64,000 bases of DNA from contig JACCWI010000052.1 of the NCBI GenBank assembly GCA_013697725.1, forward strand, positions 1 through 64,000, read 5' to 3'. A program made the position numbers and the translations under genes. Origin of the DNA: Tatlockia sp. (GTDB lineage: Bacteria; Pseudomonadota; Gammaproteobacteria; Legionellales; Legionellaceae). The notes beneath the pieces are model-generated. The model was not told where the DNA came from and searched no databases. It was given only the letters and a program-made list of their open reading frames with translations. Numbering within the stretch: the first letter of the stretch is position 1; each line of letters starts with the position of its first letter. Of the stretch, positions 7,925 to 16,500 are shown one piece after another.

Positions 7925-9399
7925 ATCTTATCTCTTGAGATATTTCCAAGAAAATATTGATGAAGAGAACTCAACCCAATTCCTGGAGTTTTTAGATTTT
8001 TTCTGACATAGATTTTTTTGATTGATGAGGTGAAAATTGGCTTCACTACACATAAATCAGCTATGTCATTAATTATATCCCGATATTCGTTTGCTCTACT
8101 TAAAGAATTTGAAATGTATTGACTATTAATAATTTTTTTAGCTAATTTTTCATCAATCACTCCTGTAAAATTAGCCTTATTATCCTCGAAAACGGTTAAA
8201 ATCTCATAGCCATCAAAATAGTCGGCTACCAATGCAAGAATAATCGCATCACAATGATCATCAACAAATTTTTTTCCAAATTGTTTAACATTAAAAATTG
8301 GTTTTAATGAAGCATTAGGATATATTTTTTTGAACATATCCAAATAAAGTTTTTTCTGATTTTCCTGTACGGATACAACCAAATAAGCTAGACAAAAAGA
8401 TTGTGCTTTTAAAGGAGAAATTGTGTTTTTATATTTTCTTGCTGATTTAACTAGTTGCTCATTAAAATTAGCTTCTTTACTATAACCAAAAATATCTTTT
8501 GGCAGCAAATCATTCGCAGGGACAAGATCTTTTCCATATTTTTTTAATGTGTCCTTACTAATATTAACTTTAGATAAAAACGAGCAACGTTCGTATTTAT
8601 TTTTCCAGAGCTTGCTCCTCGAGTTCAAACCAATAAAGAATTGTTTAGGGCTAAGCAGTTCTATCAAATTAAAGTCTTTTATCTCTTGTGATTTTTCTAG
8701 AATATTTAAATTTACAATGTCATATTTACTTAACTCTTTAGATTCAATTTGATTTTTACTTACTAAAGAGAATCGGATTGGTAATCCTTGAGATATTGGT
8801 ATTAATCCAATTTCATTATCTTTAAATTCAGCAACTCTGTACTTGCCACAACCAAGAGGCTTTTTCCATAATGTTGCATCAATTTTTGCCTTTTCTAAAA
8901 ATTCTTTTTTATAAATAGGATAATTTGAAGAAGACAATGCTATTAATAATTGGGGCACTTCTTTTTTGAGATCAAGCTCAATTGTTTTATCATCAATAGC
9001 ATAAATTTTATCAATCCAACTAAAGAAATGATCAAAAACAGTTTTTGATTTTTTTATATAATCAAAGCTTGCTAAAATATCATCGGCCCTTATCGGTGAT
9101 CCATCATGAAATTTAACTTTGTCATTAATTTTTATTTTAATCTTTAAAGGAGATAAATAATTTATTGATTCGGCTGCCTCTAATACATAAGTTGAACCTT
9201 GACTGCGAATTAATTCGCAATCAACTTGACGCGAAATAAATAAACTTTGCGTGTCACGAATACCACCTGGATCTAGCGTAATTTTTGATTTTTTCAGAGT
9301 AACCCTTAATTCATCATTAGTGGAATTTGCATATAGATCATTTGCTGTCAAAATAAATATTATATACATTAGAATAATGCTTTTTTTTAATATATTCAT
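7921..9399 (-). CDS. SBP_bac_5 family periplasmic (peptide) binding protein
   Basis: 492 residues. A signal peptide covers about residues 1-24 (lysines, a hydrophobic core, then NDLYA). The body matches the oligopeptide/nickel binding-protein family: the VKFHDGSPIRADDILASFDY block, then TIELDLKKEVPQLLIALSS and the LGCGKYRVAEF strand. These proteins normally feed ABC importers, but no permease or importer ATPase is nearby. Instead the stop overlaps the start of a membrane histidine kinase by 4 nt, and the S9 peptidase ends 22 bases upstream. A sensory role for peptides or similar ligands is the best inference. Confidence 0.85.
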   Translation of the reverse strand: MNILKKSIILMYIIFILTANDLYANSTNDELRVTLKKSKITLDPGGIRDTQSLFISRQVDCELIRSQGSTYVLEAAESINYLSPLKIKIKINDKVKFHDGSPIRADDILASFDYIKKSKTVFDHFFSWIDKIYAIDDKTIELDLKKEVPQLLIALSSSNYPIYKKEFLEKAKIDATLWKKPLGCGKYRVAEFKDNEIGLIPISQGLPIRFSLVSKNQIESKELSKYDIVNLNILEKSQEIKDFNLIELLSPKQFFIGLNSRSKLWKNKYERCSFLSKVNISKDTLKKYGKDLVPANDLLPKDIFGYSKEANFNEQLVKSARKYKNTISPLKAQSFCLAYLVVSVQENQKKLYLDMFKKIYPNASLKPIFNVKQFGKKFVDDHCDAIILALVADYFDGYEILTVFEDNKANFTGVIDEKLAKKIINSQYISNSLSRANEYRDIINDIADLCVVKPIFTSSIKKIYVRKNLKTPGIGLSSLHQYFLGNISRDKM

Positions 9400-9421
9400 A
9401 AATTTCTATTATCACTAAAAA

Positions 9422-11683
9422 TCAAATTATTTGATTAAAATTAAGAGGCATCTTTTTAAGTCTGTAGTTTTTTGGCGGTGTAATTTCCAAAAGATGTTGC
9501 ATAAAAAAATCCCAATTCTTTCGAATAGAATAAGGATGACTTGATGTCGTGGCATGATTTTGATTAGGCATAATCAATAAATCAAAATCTTTATTATGGT
9601 TAATTAATGCATCTACCAATTGTAGTGTTGCACATGGATGTACATTATCATCCATTTCTCCATGTATCAGTAATACTTTACCTTGAAGCTGATGAGCCAG
9701 CGTAATGTTAGATTGCTCGGGGTAAGTTGTAGTATCTAAACTATTGTATTTTTCCCCATAGTTTGCAGGATAGCAGCGTAAATCATGATTACCTGCTGCA
9801 GATACACCAACTTGATAAAATTCAGGATACAAAAGCATTGCCCTCATTGCCGCATAACCTCCTCCTGAATAGCCAGTAACTCCTACCCTTTCTATATCCA
9901 TCCATTTATAGCTTGATGCTAGTTGTTTTATGGCAGTGACGTGATCTGGGATACCACAATCCCCCATATTTTTATACGTTGCATCATGGAACGCTTTCGA
10001 TCTTCCTGGAGTTCCTAATCCATCAACTTGGATAACGATAAATCCAAGTTCTGCAATTGCTTGAGCAATCCATGCTGAAGAAGATAAAGGCTGGTAAAAA
10101 TTAAAATCACAAGGCGTGCTATACATCTGTGGGCCGGGGTAGATGTGATCAATAATAGGATATTTTCTAGAAGGGTCAAAATAAGAAGGAAAATACAGAT
10201 TGCCATAAATTTCCGTCACACCATCTCTTGCCTTCACACAAAAACGTTTTGGTGGGATCCAATTCAATTTAGTTAATCCTGCAATATCAGCCGTCTCAAC
10301 GTGGGCAATTAAATCGCCATTCATGGTTTTTAGAAGCGTAACTGGTGCTGTATCAATTGTTGAATAAGTTTCTAAAAAATAATTTTTTTGTGCGGAAATG
10401 AAAATACTATGATCCGCCTTTTCTGGGGTTAAACATTGCATTTCGCTCCCGTCTAAACGGGCTCTATATAAATAATTGTGATAGGGATCTGCGTTCTTAT
10501 CGTAACCGCAAGCGGTAAAATAAAGAAAATCTAATGACTTATCATAAAAAAGTACTTCTCTGACACACCAATCTCCTTTTGTAATCGCATAGACTGGGGT
10601 ATTAGCTCTCTTCTCAAATAAATACAAATGCGCGTAGCCATTTCTTTCGGACAGCCAAATAAATTGTTGGCCGTCTTCTAATAGAAGAAACTGAGGAGCC
10701 CAAGGTGCGTGTGGATTTGGTTCTACATAGCTATGTTCTGCTTTTTCATTAAGTAGTAATTTGGTATGGCCTGTTTTTGTATCAACTTCATACAACATCA
10801 ATTCTTTGGCGCCGCGTGATTCTTTTATAAAAAAGGCGTTTTGACTATTTGTATCCCACCAAACCCATTTAAACTCTAAAGGCGTTAAATACGGTGCTAA
10901 TAAAGGATCTGTGTTAACAGGGATAATTTTTCTTGCCTCAATATCAACAATCATTAATTCTGCTAGGGGTAGATTCTCATCTCCAGAGAAAGACATTCGA
11001 TAACTGTGCACCTTGGGTCTTTGTGAGTCTTTGGGCGCATTTTCTAAAAGAAATAATTTCTTTACTTTTCGTTGATCTAACTTATGGGTAATAATCTTTT
11101 TTGAATCTGGAGACCAAAGAGCGATAGGTTCTGGGATAATATTTTGGATTCTATCAGTAATTGCATGCGTATTTGTTTCTGGAGAAGTCGCATAATCATA
11201 ATACAGTTCTCCGTCTTCTGTGATTCTAAACTCCTGGTTTTTTAGTAAATTAACCAAGAAAATATTATGTTCTTTTACCTGTAAAGCCCAGGATTTATCA
11301 GGTGAAATTAATTGCTCTGGAATAATTTTACCCAAAGATTCACAAACATCACTATTAATATGGTAGATCCAAGAGTAGTTATTATGAGTGAAGAACAGTT
11401 GTAGCGCAGGCACTTCCTTTATTGAAAAAGAAGATAAAGATTGTTCAGAATTAGAGTTAGTTTCACAGAAAAGTTTGTTCAATAGTTTATTATAGCTAAG
11501 AATTAACTCTTTTTTTCCGGTTTGAATATCAATTCTTAGTAATGATTTATCAGACTCTTTATGCTGGAAATAATATAATGATTTCTCTGTCCAATAAGGA
11601 ATAATAGTACTATTGAACACGCAGCCTTGTAGATTCCAGGGCAAAAAACGTTCTGCTTGTTGATATAACACATCAACATCCAT
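9422..11683 (-). CDS. S9 family prolyl oligopeptidase / dipeptidyl-peptidase IV-like
   Basis: 753 residues. An N-terminal beta-propeller-like region (about 1-490) has DPP-IV-type blocks (LDFLYFTACGYDKNADPYHN), followed by an alpha/beta-hydrolase domain. The triad reads Ser606 (TGYSGGGYA), Asp678 (HGEMDDNVHP) and His710 (NQNHATTSSHPYS). No signal peptide is visible, so it is predicted cytoplasmic. Family members cleave short peptides, often after proline. It is first in the minus-strand run with the binding protein and histidine kinase (22-bp gap) and could process the peptide that the pair senses, or recycle imported peptides. A TATAAT-like box lies 38 bases upstream of the start. Confidence 0.9.
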   Translation of the reverse strand: MDVDVLYQQAERFLPWNLQGCVFNSTIIPYWTEKSLYYFQHKESDKSLLRIDIQTGKKELILSYNKLLNKLFCETNSNSEQSLSSFSIKEVPALQLFFTHNNYSWIYHINSDVCESLGKIIPEQLISPDKSWALQVKEHNIFLVNLLKNQEFRITEDGELYYDYATSPETNTHAITDRIQNIIPEPIALWSPDSKKIITHKLDQRKVKKLFLLENAPKDSQRPKVHSYRMSFSGDENLPLAELMIVDIEARKIIPVNTDPLLAPYLTPLEFKWVWWDTNSQNAFFIKESRGAKELMLYEVDTKTGHTKLLLNEKAEHSYVEPNPHAPWAPQFLLLEDGQQFIWLSERNGYAHLYLFEKRANTPVYAITKGDWCVREVLFYDKSLDFLYFTACGYDKNADPYHNYLYRARLDGSEMQCLTPEKADHSIFISAQKNYFLETYSTIDTAPVTLLKTMNGDLIAHVETADIAGLTKLNWIPPKRFCVKARDGVTEIYGNLYFPSYFDPSRKYPIIDHIYPGPQMYSTPCDFNFYQPLSSSAWIAQAIAELGFIVIQVDGLGTPGRSKAFHDATYKNMGDCGIPDHVTAIKQLASSYKWMDIERVGVTGYSGGGYAAMRAMLLYPEFYQVGVSAAGNHDLRCYPANYGEKYNSLDTTTYPEQSNITLAHQLQGKVLLIHGEMDDNVHPCATLQLVDALINHNKDFDLLIMPNQNHATTSSHPYSIRKNWDFFMQHLLEITPPKNYRLKKMPLNFNQII

Positions 11684-11720
11684 TTATTTTCCTTTAAAAT
11701 TCAAACCATGATGACTTAAT

Positions 11721-11726
11721 ATTATA
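11721..11726 (-). promoter_or_regulatory. Possible -10 box (TATAAT) of the S9 peptidase operon
   Basis: A perfect minus-strand TATAAT lies 38 bases from the peptidase ATG. No good -35 hexamer is found at 16-18 bp. The inverted repeat CCCTTT/AAAGGG lies upstream (about 11750-11765) and may be the terminator of the response-regulator gene or an operator. Confidence 0.35.
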
Positions 11727-11798
11727 CAGAAAATTCAGTCTTTCTGCTAGCCCTTTAAAAGGGTTTATCGGAAAGAAAATCTGTTATTCAGTAATATC

Positions 11799-12731
11799 TT
11801 AGTTATTATTTATTGGAATAAGGCAAGAATAATATTCGTTCTTTTTCTCTATAGAGTGCAATATAGAATTCCAATTTGGAACTGGGATTTTATAATCCTC
11901 TTCTTTAAGCAAAATAGGAGCGTACATTTTGCTTTCTATTTTTTTCAATAAATCAGGAGTTGCATGCGAATTTTTAGCAATATCAATGAATACATCTAAT
12001 TGCATATCTAATAAAACTACAAAATAATAATGTATCCCTTGCTCTGAAATTATTAAATAACTCCCTAAGGAATCTAACATATAATATTCTATAGCATTCA
12101 GTTGTTGAATAATCTCCCTAAAATGCTCTTTATATTCGCTTGAGTTAATTAATGTATTTTTAGTTGCTGACAAACAATTTAACAGTGGATAAGAATGTTT
12201 TTCAAAGAACTCACTTTGCATTGAATCAATATTTTCCGTAATGGCTTCATCCATATTCGAGGAACCCTTGACCAAAAATCTATCAATTATCCCACGATTA
12301 AAAGCATCTATAGCAATATTAAAATCAGCATGACCTGTCAGCATTATTTTAAGAATAGGAAGATGTGCAATTTTTTCACAAAATTCAATCCCATTCATTA
12401 AGGGCATAGTATAATCAACGATGACAACGCTAATTGTGTTATTTTTCTTAGCGTTATCTATCAAATTTTTAATTTTAGGAAATTCAACCGAATAACAATT
12501 CAAATTATCGTCATCTTCATCAGTAACCTCTATCACAAAATTGGATGCATTAATCATTAGGCTTTCTTCATAAGAAGATGCAATATAATCAATGGCTTTA
12601 TAGGGATCTAAAAAAGAATTAACTTGATAGGTATCAGATAATGCGCAGTCTAATGCATTGAGAAATAATTTATTATCATCAATTAAAACAATCTGTGTTT
12701 TAAAAGAAAATGCTTTAAAACCTGGTTTCAC
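11799..12731 (-). CDS. Response regulator with an inserted receiver loop and a novel-looking output domain
   Basis: 310 residues from a GTG start with AAGGAA ahead of it. The receiver has the acidic pair IDD (17-19), phospho-acceptor Asp106 (VVIVDYTMPLMNG), the TGHAD switch region and Lys155 (FLVKGSSN). An acidic insertion of about 45 residues (50-98, with TDEDDD) separates the usual second helix from the Asp strand, which is uncommon. The C-terminal part (180-310) is not a known DNA-binding fold. It contains INAIEYYMLDSLGSYLIISE, resembling a small sensory or autoregulatory domain seen in other stand-alone regulators. It lies 115 bp upstream of the peptidase and is the likely partner of the hybrid kinase. 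Confidence 0.82.
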   Translation of the reverse strand: MKPGFKAFSFKTQIVLIDDNKLFLNALDCALSDTYQVNSFLDPYKAIDYIASSYEESLMINASNFVIEVTDEDDDNLNCYSVEFPKIKNLIDNAKKNNTISVVIVDYTMPLMNGIEFCEKIAHLPILKIMLTGHADFNIAIDAFNRGIIDRFLVKGSSNMDEAITENIDSMQSEFFEKHSYPLLNCLSATKNTLINSSEYKEHFREIIQQLNAIEYYMLDSLGSYLIISEQGIHYYFVVLLDMQLDVFIDIAKNSHATPDLLKKIESKMYAPILLKEEDYKIPVPNWNSILHSIEKKNEYYSCLIPINNN

Positions 12732-13185
12732 TGCGATTCCTTACGGCTTTCCATTATTTTAAAAAAAATCGATTTTCACTTGCATAGGGTTACAATTTAA
12801 TGCCTTTATTGTAACTAGGGAGCCACTTCTTTGAGCAAAATAACCAAGGAATTATCTATCTATTTAAAAACACATGCAAGTAAAAAATAAAAAACATCAC
12901 CTACTAGGAAATTAGGCCTTTCTGATATTCAGGGAGATACTAACGCCACAGCGTTACAAACCATCATCATTCACAAAATTATCCACAGAATTTGTGGATA
13001 ATAAGTTTTTTGGCTAAATCAATTACAAGCTAGTTTTTAATGGCAAGAATTAAATATCTTAAATTTTAGTGTGCCCAAAACGTGCCAAACTATCGCCGTT
13101 TGTGGCAGTTTAGCGCCGTTCTAGACTGTTTTAATTTAAACCGATGCATCGCAGATTATTGATTTTAAATGAATTATTATTTAAA
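12732..13185. other. Non-coding att-proximal region
   Basis: No ORF is supported. Besides the 23-bp palindrome at 12979-13001, it holds short repeated motifs around 13083-13125: GCCAAACT facing AGTTTAGC, and CGCCGTT twice. These could be arm-type integrase sites next to the tRNA-derived core. The bases just before 13186 are AT-rich and do not form the 5' half of a tRNA. Confidence 0.5.
12979..13001. repeat. Palindrome of two inverted DnaA boxes
   Basis: TTATCCACA, GAATT, TGTGGATAA. Each arm is a perfect match to the DnaA box consensus TTATNCACA, inverted around 5 bp. It may be a replication-initiation or recombination-directing site of the element, or an operator. No Rep gene is nearby. Confidence 0.6.
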
Positions 13186-13238
13186 CCCTCTGGCTACGAA
13201 CCAGAGGGTCGGAGGTTCGAATCCTTCCGGGCGCACCA
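13186..13238 (+). other. 3' fragment of tRNA-Arg(ACG): attachment-site duplication
   Basis: These 53 nt read as the 3' part of a tRNA. The anticodon stem is TCTGG/CCAGA with loop CTACGAA (anticodon ACG, Arg). The T-arm is GGAGGTTCGAATCCTTCC, and the acceptor strand ends with encoded CCA. The D-arm and 5' acceptor strand are missing, so it is not a working tRNA. Integrative elements that insert into tRNA 3' ends leave exactly such a fragment at the distal junction. With this orientation the element should extend to the left, with the intact tRNA-Arg upstream of it. Confidence 0.85.
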
Positions 13239-13358
13239 ATAAATCAAGGACTTACGTGAAATTTTTGAAAAGGCTCGTAAGTCATTGTGAGCGAAACGTG
13301 ACGTAAAATTTACCTTTTGAAAGATATTTTCCCTTAAAGTAAAAAGTTCCACAATAAT

Positions 13359-13746
13359 TCATTTCCACTTTCGTCTGTAATAAATTTTGTTTTGTACTCG
13401 TTCAGCTGCCCGCTGCAAATGTTCACTAGACAACTGACCATAACGTAATACCATTTCAAAACTTGACCAACCACCCAATTGCTGCAATTCTTGCAAAGTT
13501 GTTCCATCTGCACATGCTAACTAGCCCACGTATGTCGTAAATCATGCCAGCGAAAATCCTTGATACCTGCTCGATTAAGCGCCTTCCGCCATGCGTGATT
13601 GTTGAAACGGGTACAGGATGACCATTGCAGGTAAACTCATAAACAGGATGTCTTCCGTTCTGCTTCTTCAAAAAAGCAATCGCATCTTGATAATGTTGTC
13701 GGTTTACTCGAAACCATTGGAACCTAAAGCCCCTACTATTGAGCAC
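13359..13746 (-). pseudogene. Decayed tyrosine integrase, C-terminal part
   Basis: Reading across frames on the minus strand gives [13 protein letters not shown], then after a frameshift NNHAWRK and [12 protein letters not shown], a stop in place of Trp, and after another shift LQELQQLGGW and a C-terminus ending YYRRKWK. This is closely related to the intact integrase at 5064-6050, which has [10 protein letters not shown] and LHELQQLGGW. The N-terminal half is gone. It sits 120 bp from the tRNA-Arg fragment, the usual integrase position beside its att site, so it marks a second, older element. Confidence 0.85.
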
Positions 13747-13802
13747 AGCCTCCTCTGTTTTTAAAGCTCCTCTTTTTAAAGATAAAATATAGCTTGAAAG
13801 GG

Positions 13803-14246
13803 TTAGATATCAACTTGGCGTTCACTTAGGTATTCTGCAAACCGCAACATGTACCCATCGGGGTCAAGTACGATAAACTGACGGTTACAAATTTCAATTT
13901 GATTAACGCGGTACCATTTCTCCTCTATAGGTAAAAAAATCCTAGCGCCTGCTTTTTGGACATGTGCAAACAACTCATTGATCTTAACAGTGTGTATTTC
14001 TAAATTAATCCCTCTTCCAAAAGGTATTTCTAATGGACCTGATAGCCAAGTTCTACCTAAGCCAACTAAAGCTTCTTTTTTAATTTCATCTAACATAATG
14101 CGTGCACCTTGCCTTTCAAGCATAGCGAAGCCTTCTTCTTCACGTTGGTATTGGATTTCAAAACCTAACATTGTTGTGTAAAAAGAAAGGCTGGTTTTGA
14201 TGCTGGAGCAAGCAAGCTCAGGCGTCATCGGCGTGATAATTTGCAT
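13803..14246 (-). CDS. VOC family (glyoxalase/bleomycin-resistance-like) protein
   Basis: 147 residues. The paired beta-alpha-beta-beta-beta layout is visible: TPELACSSIKTSLSFYTTMLGFEI, then the second module ending NRQFIVLDPDGYMLRFAEYL. The motif is that of bleomycin-resistance-type proteins, which bind ligand as dimers and often lack metal. AGGAG precedes the ATG. It is monocistronic. It may sequester or modify a small toxic molecule; the substrate cannot be read. It looks intact despite lying between pseudogenes. Confidence 0.85.
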   Translation of the reverse strand: MQIITPMTPELACSSIKTSLSFYTTMLGFEIQYQREEEGFAMLERQGARIMLDEIKKEALVGLGRTWLSGPLEIPFGRGINLEIHTVKINELFAHVQKAGARIFLPIEEKWYRVNQIEICNRQFIVLDPDGYMLRFAEYLSERQVDI

Positions 14247-14695
14247 TGACTATTTCTCCTAAGAGTAAACCCTAATAGTTTATATGGATGGCAGCATTTG
14301 TTGGTTTATTTATAACGAATCCTACCTAAATTTCTTCGTCTTTTTTGGCAAGTAGACGCTTGGGTGAGTAGAACGGCCAACTCACTCCACCGAACCCTCC
14401 TAGCCGTAATATTGACCTTAAGTCCATTTAAAAGACATCTTTGATTTGGCCACAATCGATACCATCAGAAGTGGCTCTTAGGCCAAGTAACCCAAACTAT
14501 CTCATATTAATTTATGCTTATTCTTCACAATCTATTCTTTTAACTTACGCCTTCCAGCAAAGCATTTGAGTCGATTAACAAAAAGTGGATTGAATTCGAA
14601 ATCTTAAACAGAGCAGTGGTTAATCGTGTAAAGTCTATAATCTCCGTTATGTAAGCCTTAACAAAGGGGCTTTTTTCCAGAAACCCGGCCGAACC
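14247..14695. other. Gap without recognisable genes
   Basis: 449 bases. No ORF of note and no clear terminator or repeat on either strand. Confidence 0.5.
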
Positions 14696-15637
14696 TCAAT
14701 ATCTGTACAAGGCCTCGTACTTATCTTTTGTTGCGCGCTCCTCTAAACAAATCTGAAATCCTGTTTTATTGACCAAGGGTAATGTTTTCGCTAATTGTTT
14801 TCTTTCAGCAGAATTAAAAAAACCAATCTCGATTATATATTTGCCTACATCGTCGGGTAGTCTTTTATTGCTCTCATTTGTTTTAAAAATCACTGACCCG
14901 ATTAAATTCCAATAGTGATATGAATAATTGATATATAAATGCAGTATTGTATTGAAATAAAAGATGGCGCTGTCGGCCGTTTTATCTCCTTCTGAATCAT
15001 AACACCACTTAGTAAGAGGATTTCTAGGCTCCTGAAGCATAATTAGAGGTTTATGTTTTTTACATTCTATTTCTTTCCATAACAATTCAATATCTTCTGG
15101 AGTACTGAGCTTTCCTATCTCAGAGAAAAATATAAAAAGAACACGTTTTCGACGCTCTTCAAAATTATCCTTTAACACATCCTTGGTAGCATAAAAGGTT
15201 AGCTGCTCCATTGTTGTAGGTTTGTAATAAAATGCATTTAACGCAAATTTTATTACATTAAATTGTAAACTATCAAAATAAATATTCGTTATAGCGGAAC
15301 AATTTAGGTAGGTTTTAGTAAGGCCATTGAATGACGGATTTGAAATTATATTTCCTGCAATTTTATTTTGGATTAATTTTAATTCTTCTGAAGTAAGATT
15401 TTTTAAAATTGATTTTTGAACTGTGGTTAGTTGTTCACAAGAAGATAAAATATTGAATAATTCAAATTCAATTGCTTTACTAAGAGTGGAAGTCATTAAA
15501 TTATAATGAAAACCCGCATTTATATAAGGATAATTTAAATTTTTAAGTACTTTTTGCACTATATTGCGTGCTAAACCGTTTACGATAATTTCTATATCGA
15601 GGATGTCCATATCCTTAGTATGTTTGCTAAATGCCAT
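14696..15637 (-). CDS. Hypothetical helical protein
   Basis: 313 residues from the ATG at 15637, which has GAGG 7 bases before it. A TTG start at 15697 would add 20 residues but has weaker support. The protein is predicted mostly helical, with clusters of Ile/Lys/Asn/Tyr and no signal peptide or membrane helix. No domain was recognised. Its base composition matches the surrounding accessory DNA. The size, lack of homology by eye and company of effector-like genes make a secreted effector possible, but there is no direct sequence sign of it. Confidence 0.55.
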   Translation of the reverse strand: MAFSKHTKDMDILDIEIIVNGLARNIVQKVLKNLNYPYINAGFHYNLMTSTLSKAIEFELFNILSSCEQLTTVQKSILKNLTSEELKLIQNKIAGNIISNPSFNGLTKTYLNCSAITNIYFDSLQFNVIKFALNAFYYKPTTMEQLTFYATKDVLKDNFEERRKRVLFIFFSEIGKLSTPEDIELLWKEIECKKHKPLIMLQEPRNPLTKWCYDSEGDKTADSAIFYFNTILHLYINYSYHYWNLIGSVIFKTNESNKRLPDDVGKYIIEIGFFNSAERKQLAKTLPLVNKTGFQICLEERATKDKYEALYRY

Positions 15638-15686
15638 GGCTAACCTCGGTGTTTTAATATATCTGGTCAATGTTATATATATTTCT

Positions 15687-15710
15687 CTCTCACGCAAAAT
15701 TGTAACAATT
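15687..15710. repeat. Copy 1 of a 24-nt dispersed motif
   Basis: CTCTCACGCAAAATT followed by RTAACRATT (R = A or G), 24 nt. The same motif occurs at 22004-22027, about 35 bp ahead of the ABC transporter gene. Here it lies about 50 bp upstream of the 15637 start in the opposite orientation. Confidence 0.6.
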
Positions 15711-15829
15711 GAAATATAAATAATGATTTATATACAATAACCATTAAAAATTATAAGAATTATTGATTAAAATCAAAGTGTTACGGAAGCACTGATTATA
15801 AAACAATCTCACCTATCAACCGGGCTGCT

Positions 15830-16497
15830 TTAGTAATTGACTAATAATTGGCAGTCTTCAGTCTCTTCTTTCTCTACTTGATTAATACTAGGTAATGAAA
15901 AAAACCGCTCTGAGTTGATGAATTTAACAAATCCTTTTTTGTTTTTTTCAAAAATTTCCTTAGGACATAAGCTTAAGGTAACTAAACAGATAATTTGAAT
16001 AATATCGGAATACAAAAAGTCAGAGTCTTTCATTAGTTTATAAAATTCAAAAGCAATTTTTATAATATGAAACGAGGCATTAATATTTGCAGAAACAGCA
16101 TTAATGGAATTAAAGTGCTTTTGGCCATGCCTAGTATTATCTTGCATCCTTGTTGAATCCCCTCTTCTTTCATTACCTGGTTAATGATAGTTAATAAGCC
16201 TTCTTCTTGAGGGAATACATTACCCTCAAGGATTTCAAGCGATTGATTTAGCTCATAAAATTTATATAATTTCTTTTCCCAAAAAGCATCTTAAATGTAA
16301 TTATAATTTGCATTGACATGCAGATGTTTAATCTTAGAATTGGACAAAATAAATGAATTAATATCAGGATTTCTGCCGGGAACTTCTAACTTGATAATAT
16401 ACTAGTGGCAATCATCTTTCTTTTTTGATATTTCCTTTTCTAAATATAAAATATAATTTTTGGCCTCTATCAATCCAGTTCCACCTAATATACTGTT
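15830..16497 (-). pseudogene. Degraded hypothetical gene (two stops and a frameshift)
   Basis: The minus strand encodes LGGTGLIEAKNYILYLEKE, a TAG stop, then LEVPGRNPDINSFIL and KHLHVNANYNYI, a TAA stop, then EEGLLTIINQVMKEEGIQQG. A frameshift then leads into a 105-residue open tail ending at 15830. The length and codon flow show a former gene of more than 215 residues. It begins in the same frame directly after the stop of the SBP_bac_3 gene, so it may once have been its C-terminal extension or the next gene. Function unknown. Confidence 0.6.
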
Positions 16498-16500
16498 AAA

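Noticed and set aside
7921..9399. Oligopeptide import (opp) operon
   Set aside because: No permease or importer ATPase genes; the neighbour is a histidine kinase overlapping by 4 nt.
11799..12731. LqsR quorum-sensing regulator
   Set aside because: It is a receiver-type regulator near a kinase, but no lqsA or lqsS-like gene order is present and I cannot confirm similarity by eye.
12979..13001. Chromosomal origin of replication
   Set aside because: Only two DnaA boxes, no dnaA/dnaN/rpmH context, and an island setting. Kept only as a palindrome of interest.
13186..13238. Functional tRNA-Arg gene
   Set aside because: The D-arm and 5' acceptor strand are absent; upstream bases are AT-rich and cannot pair with the 3' acceptor strand.
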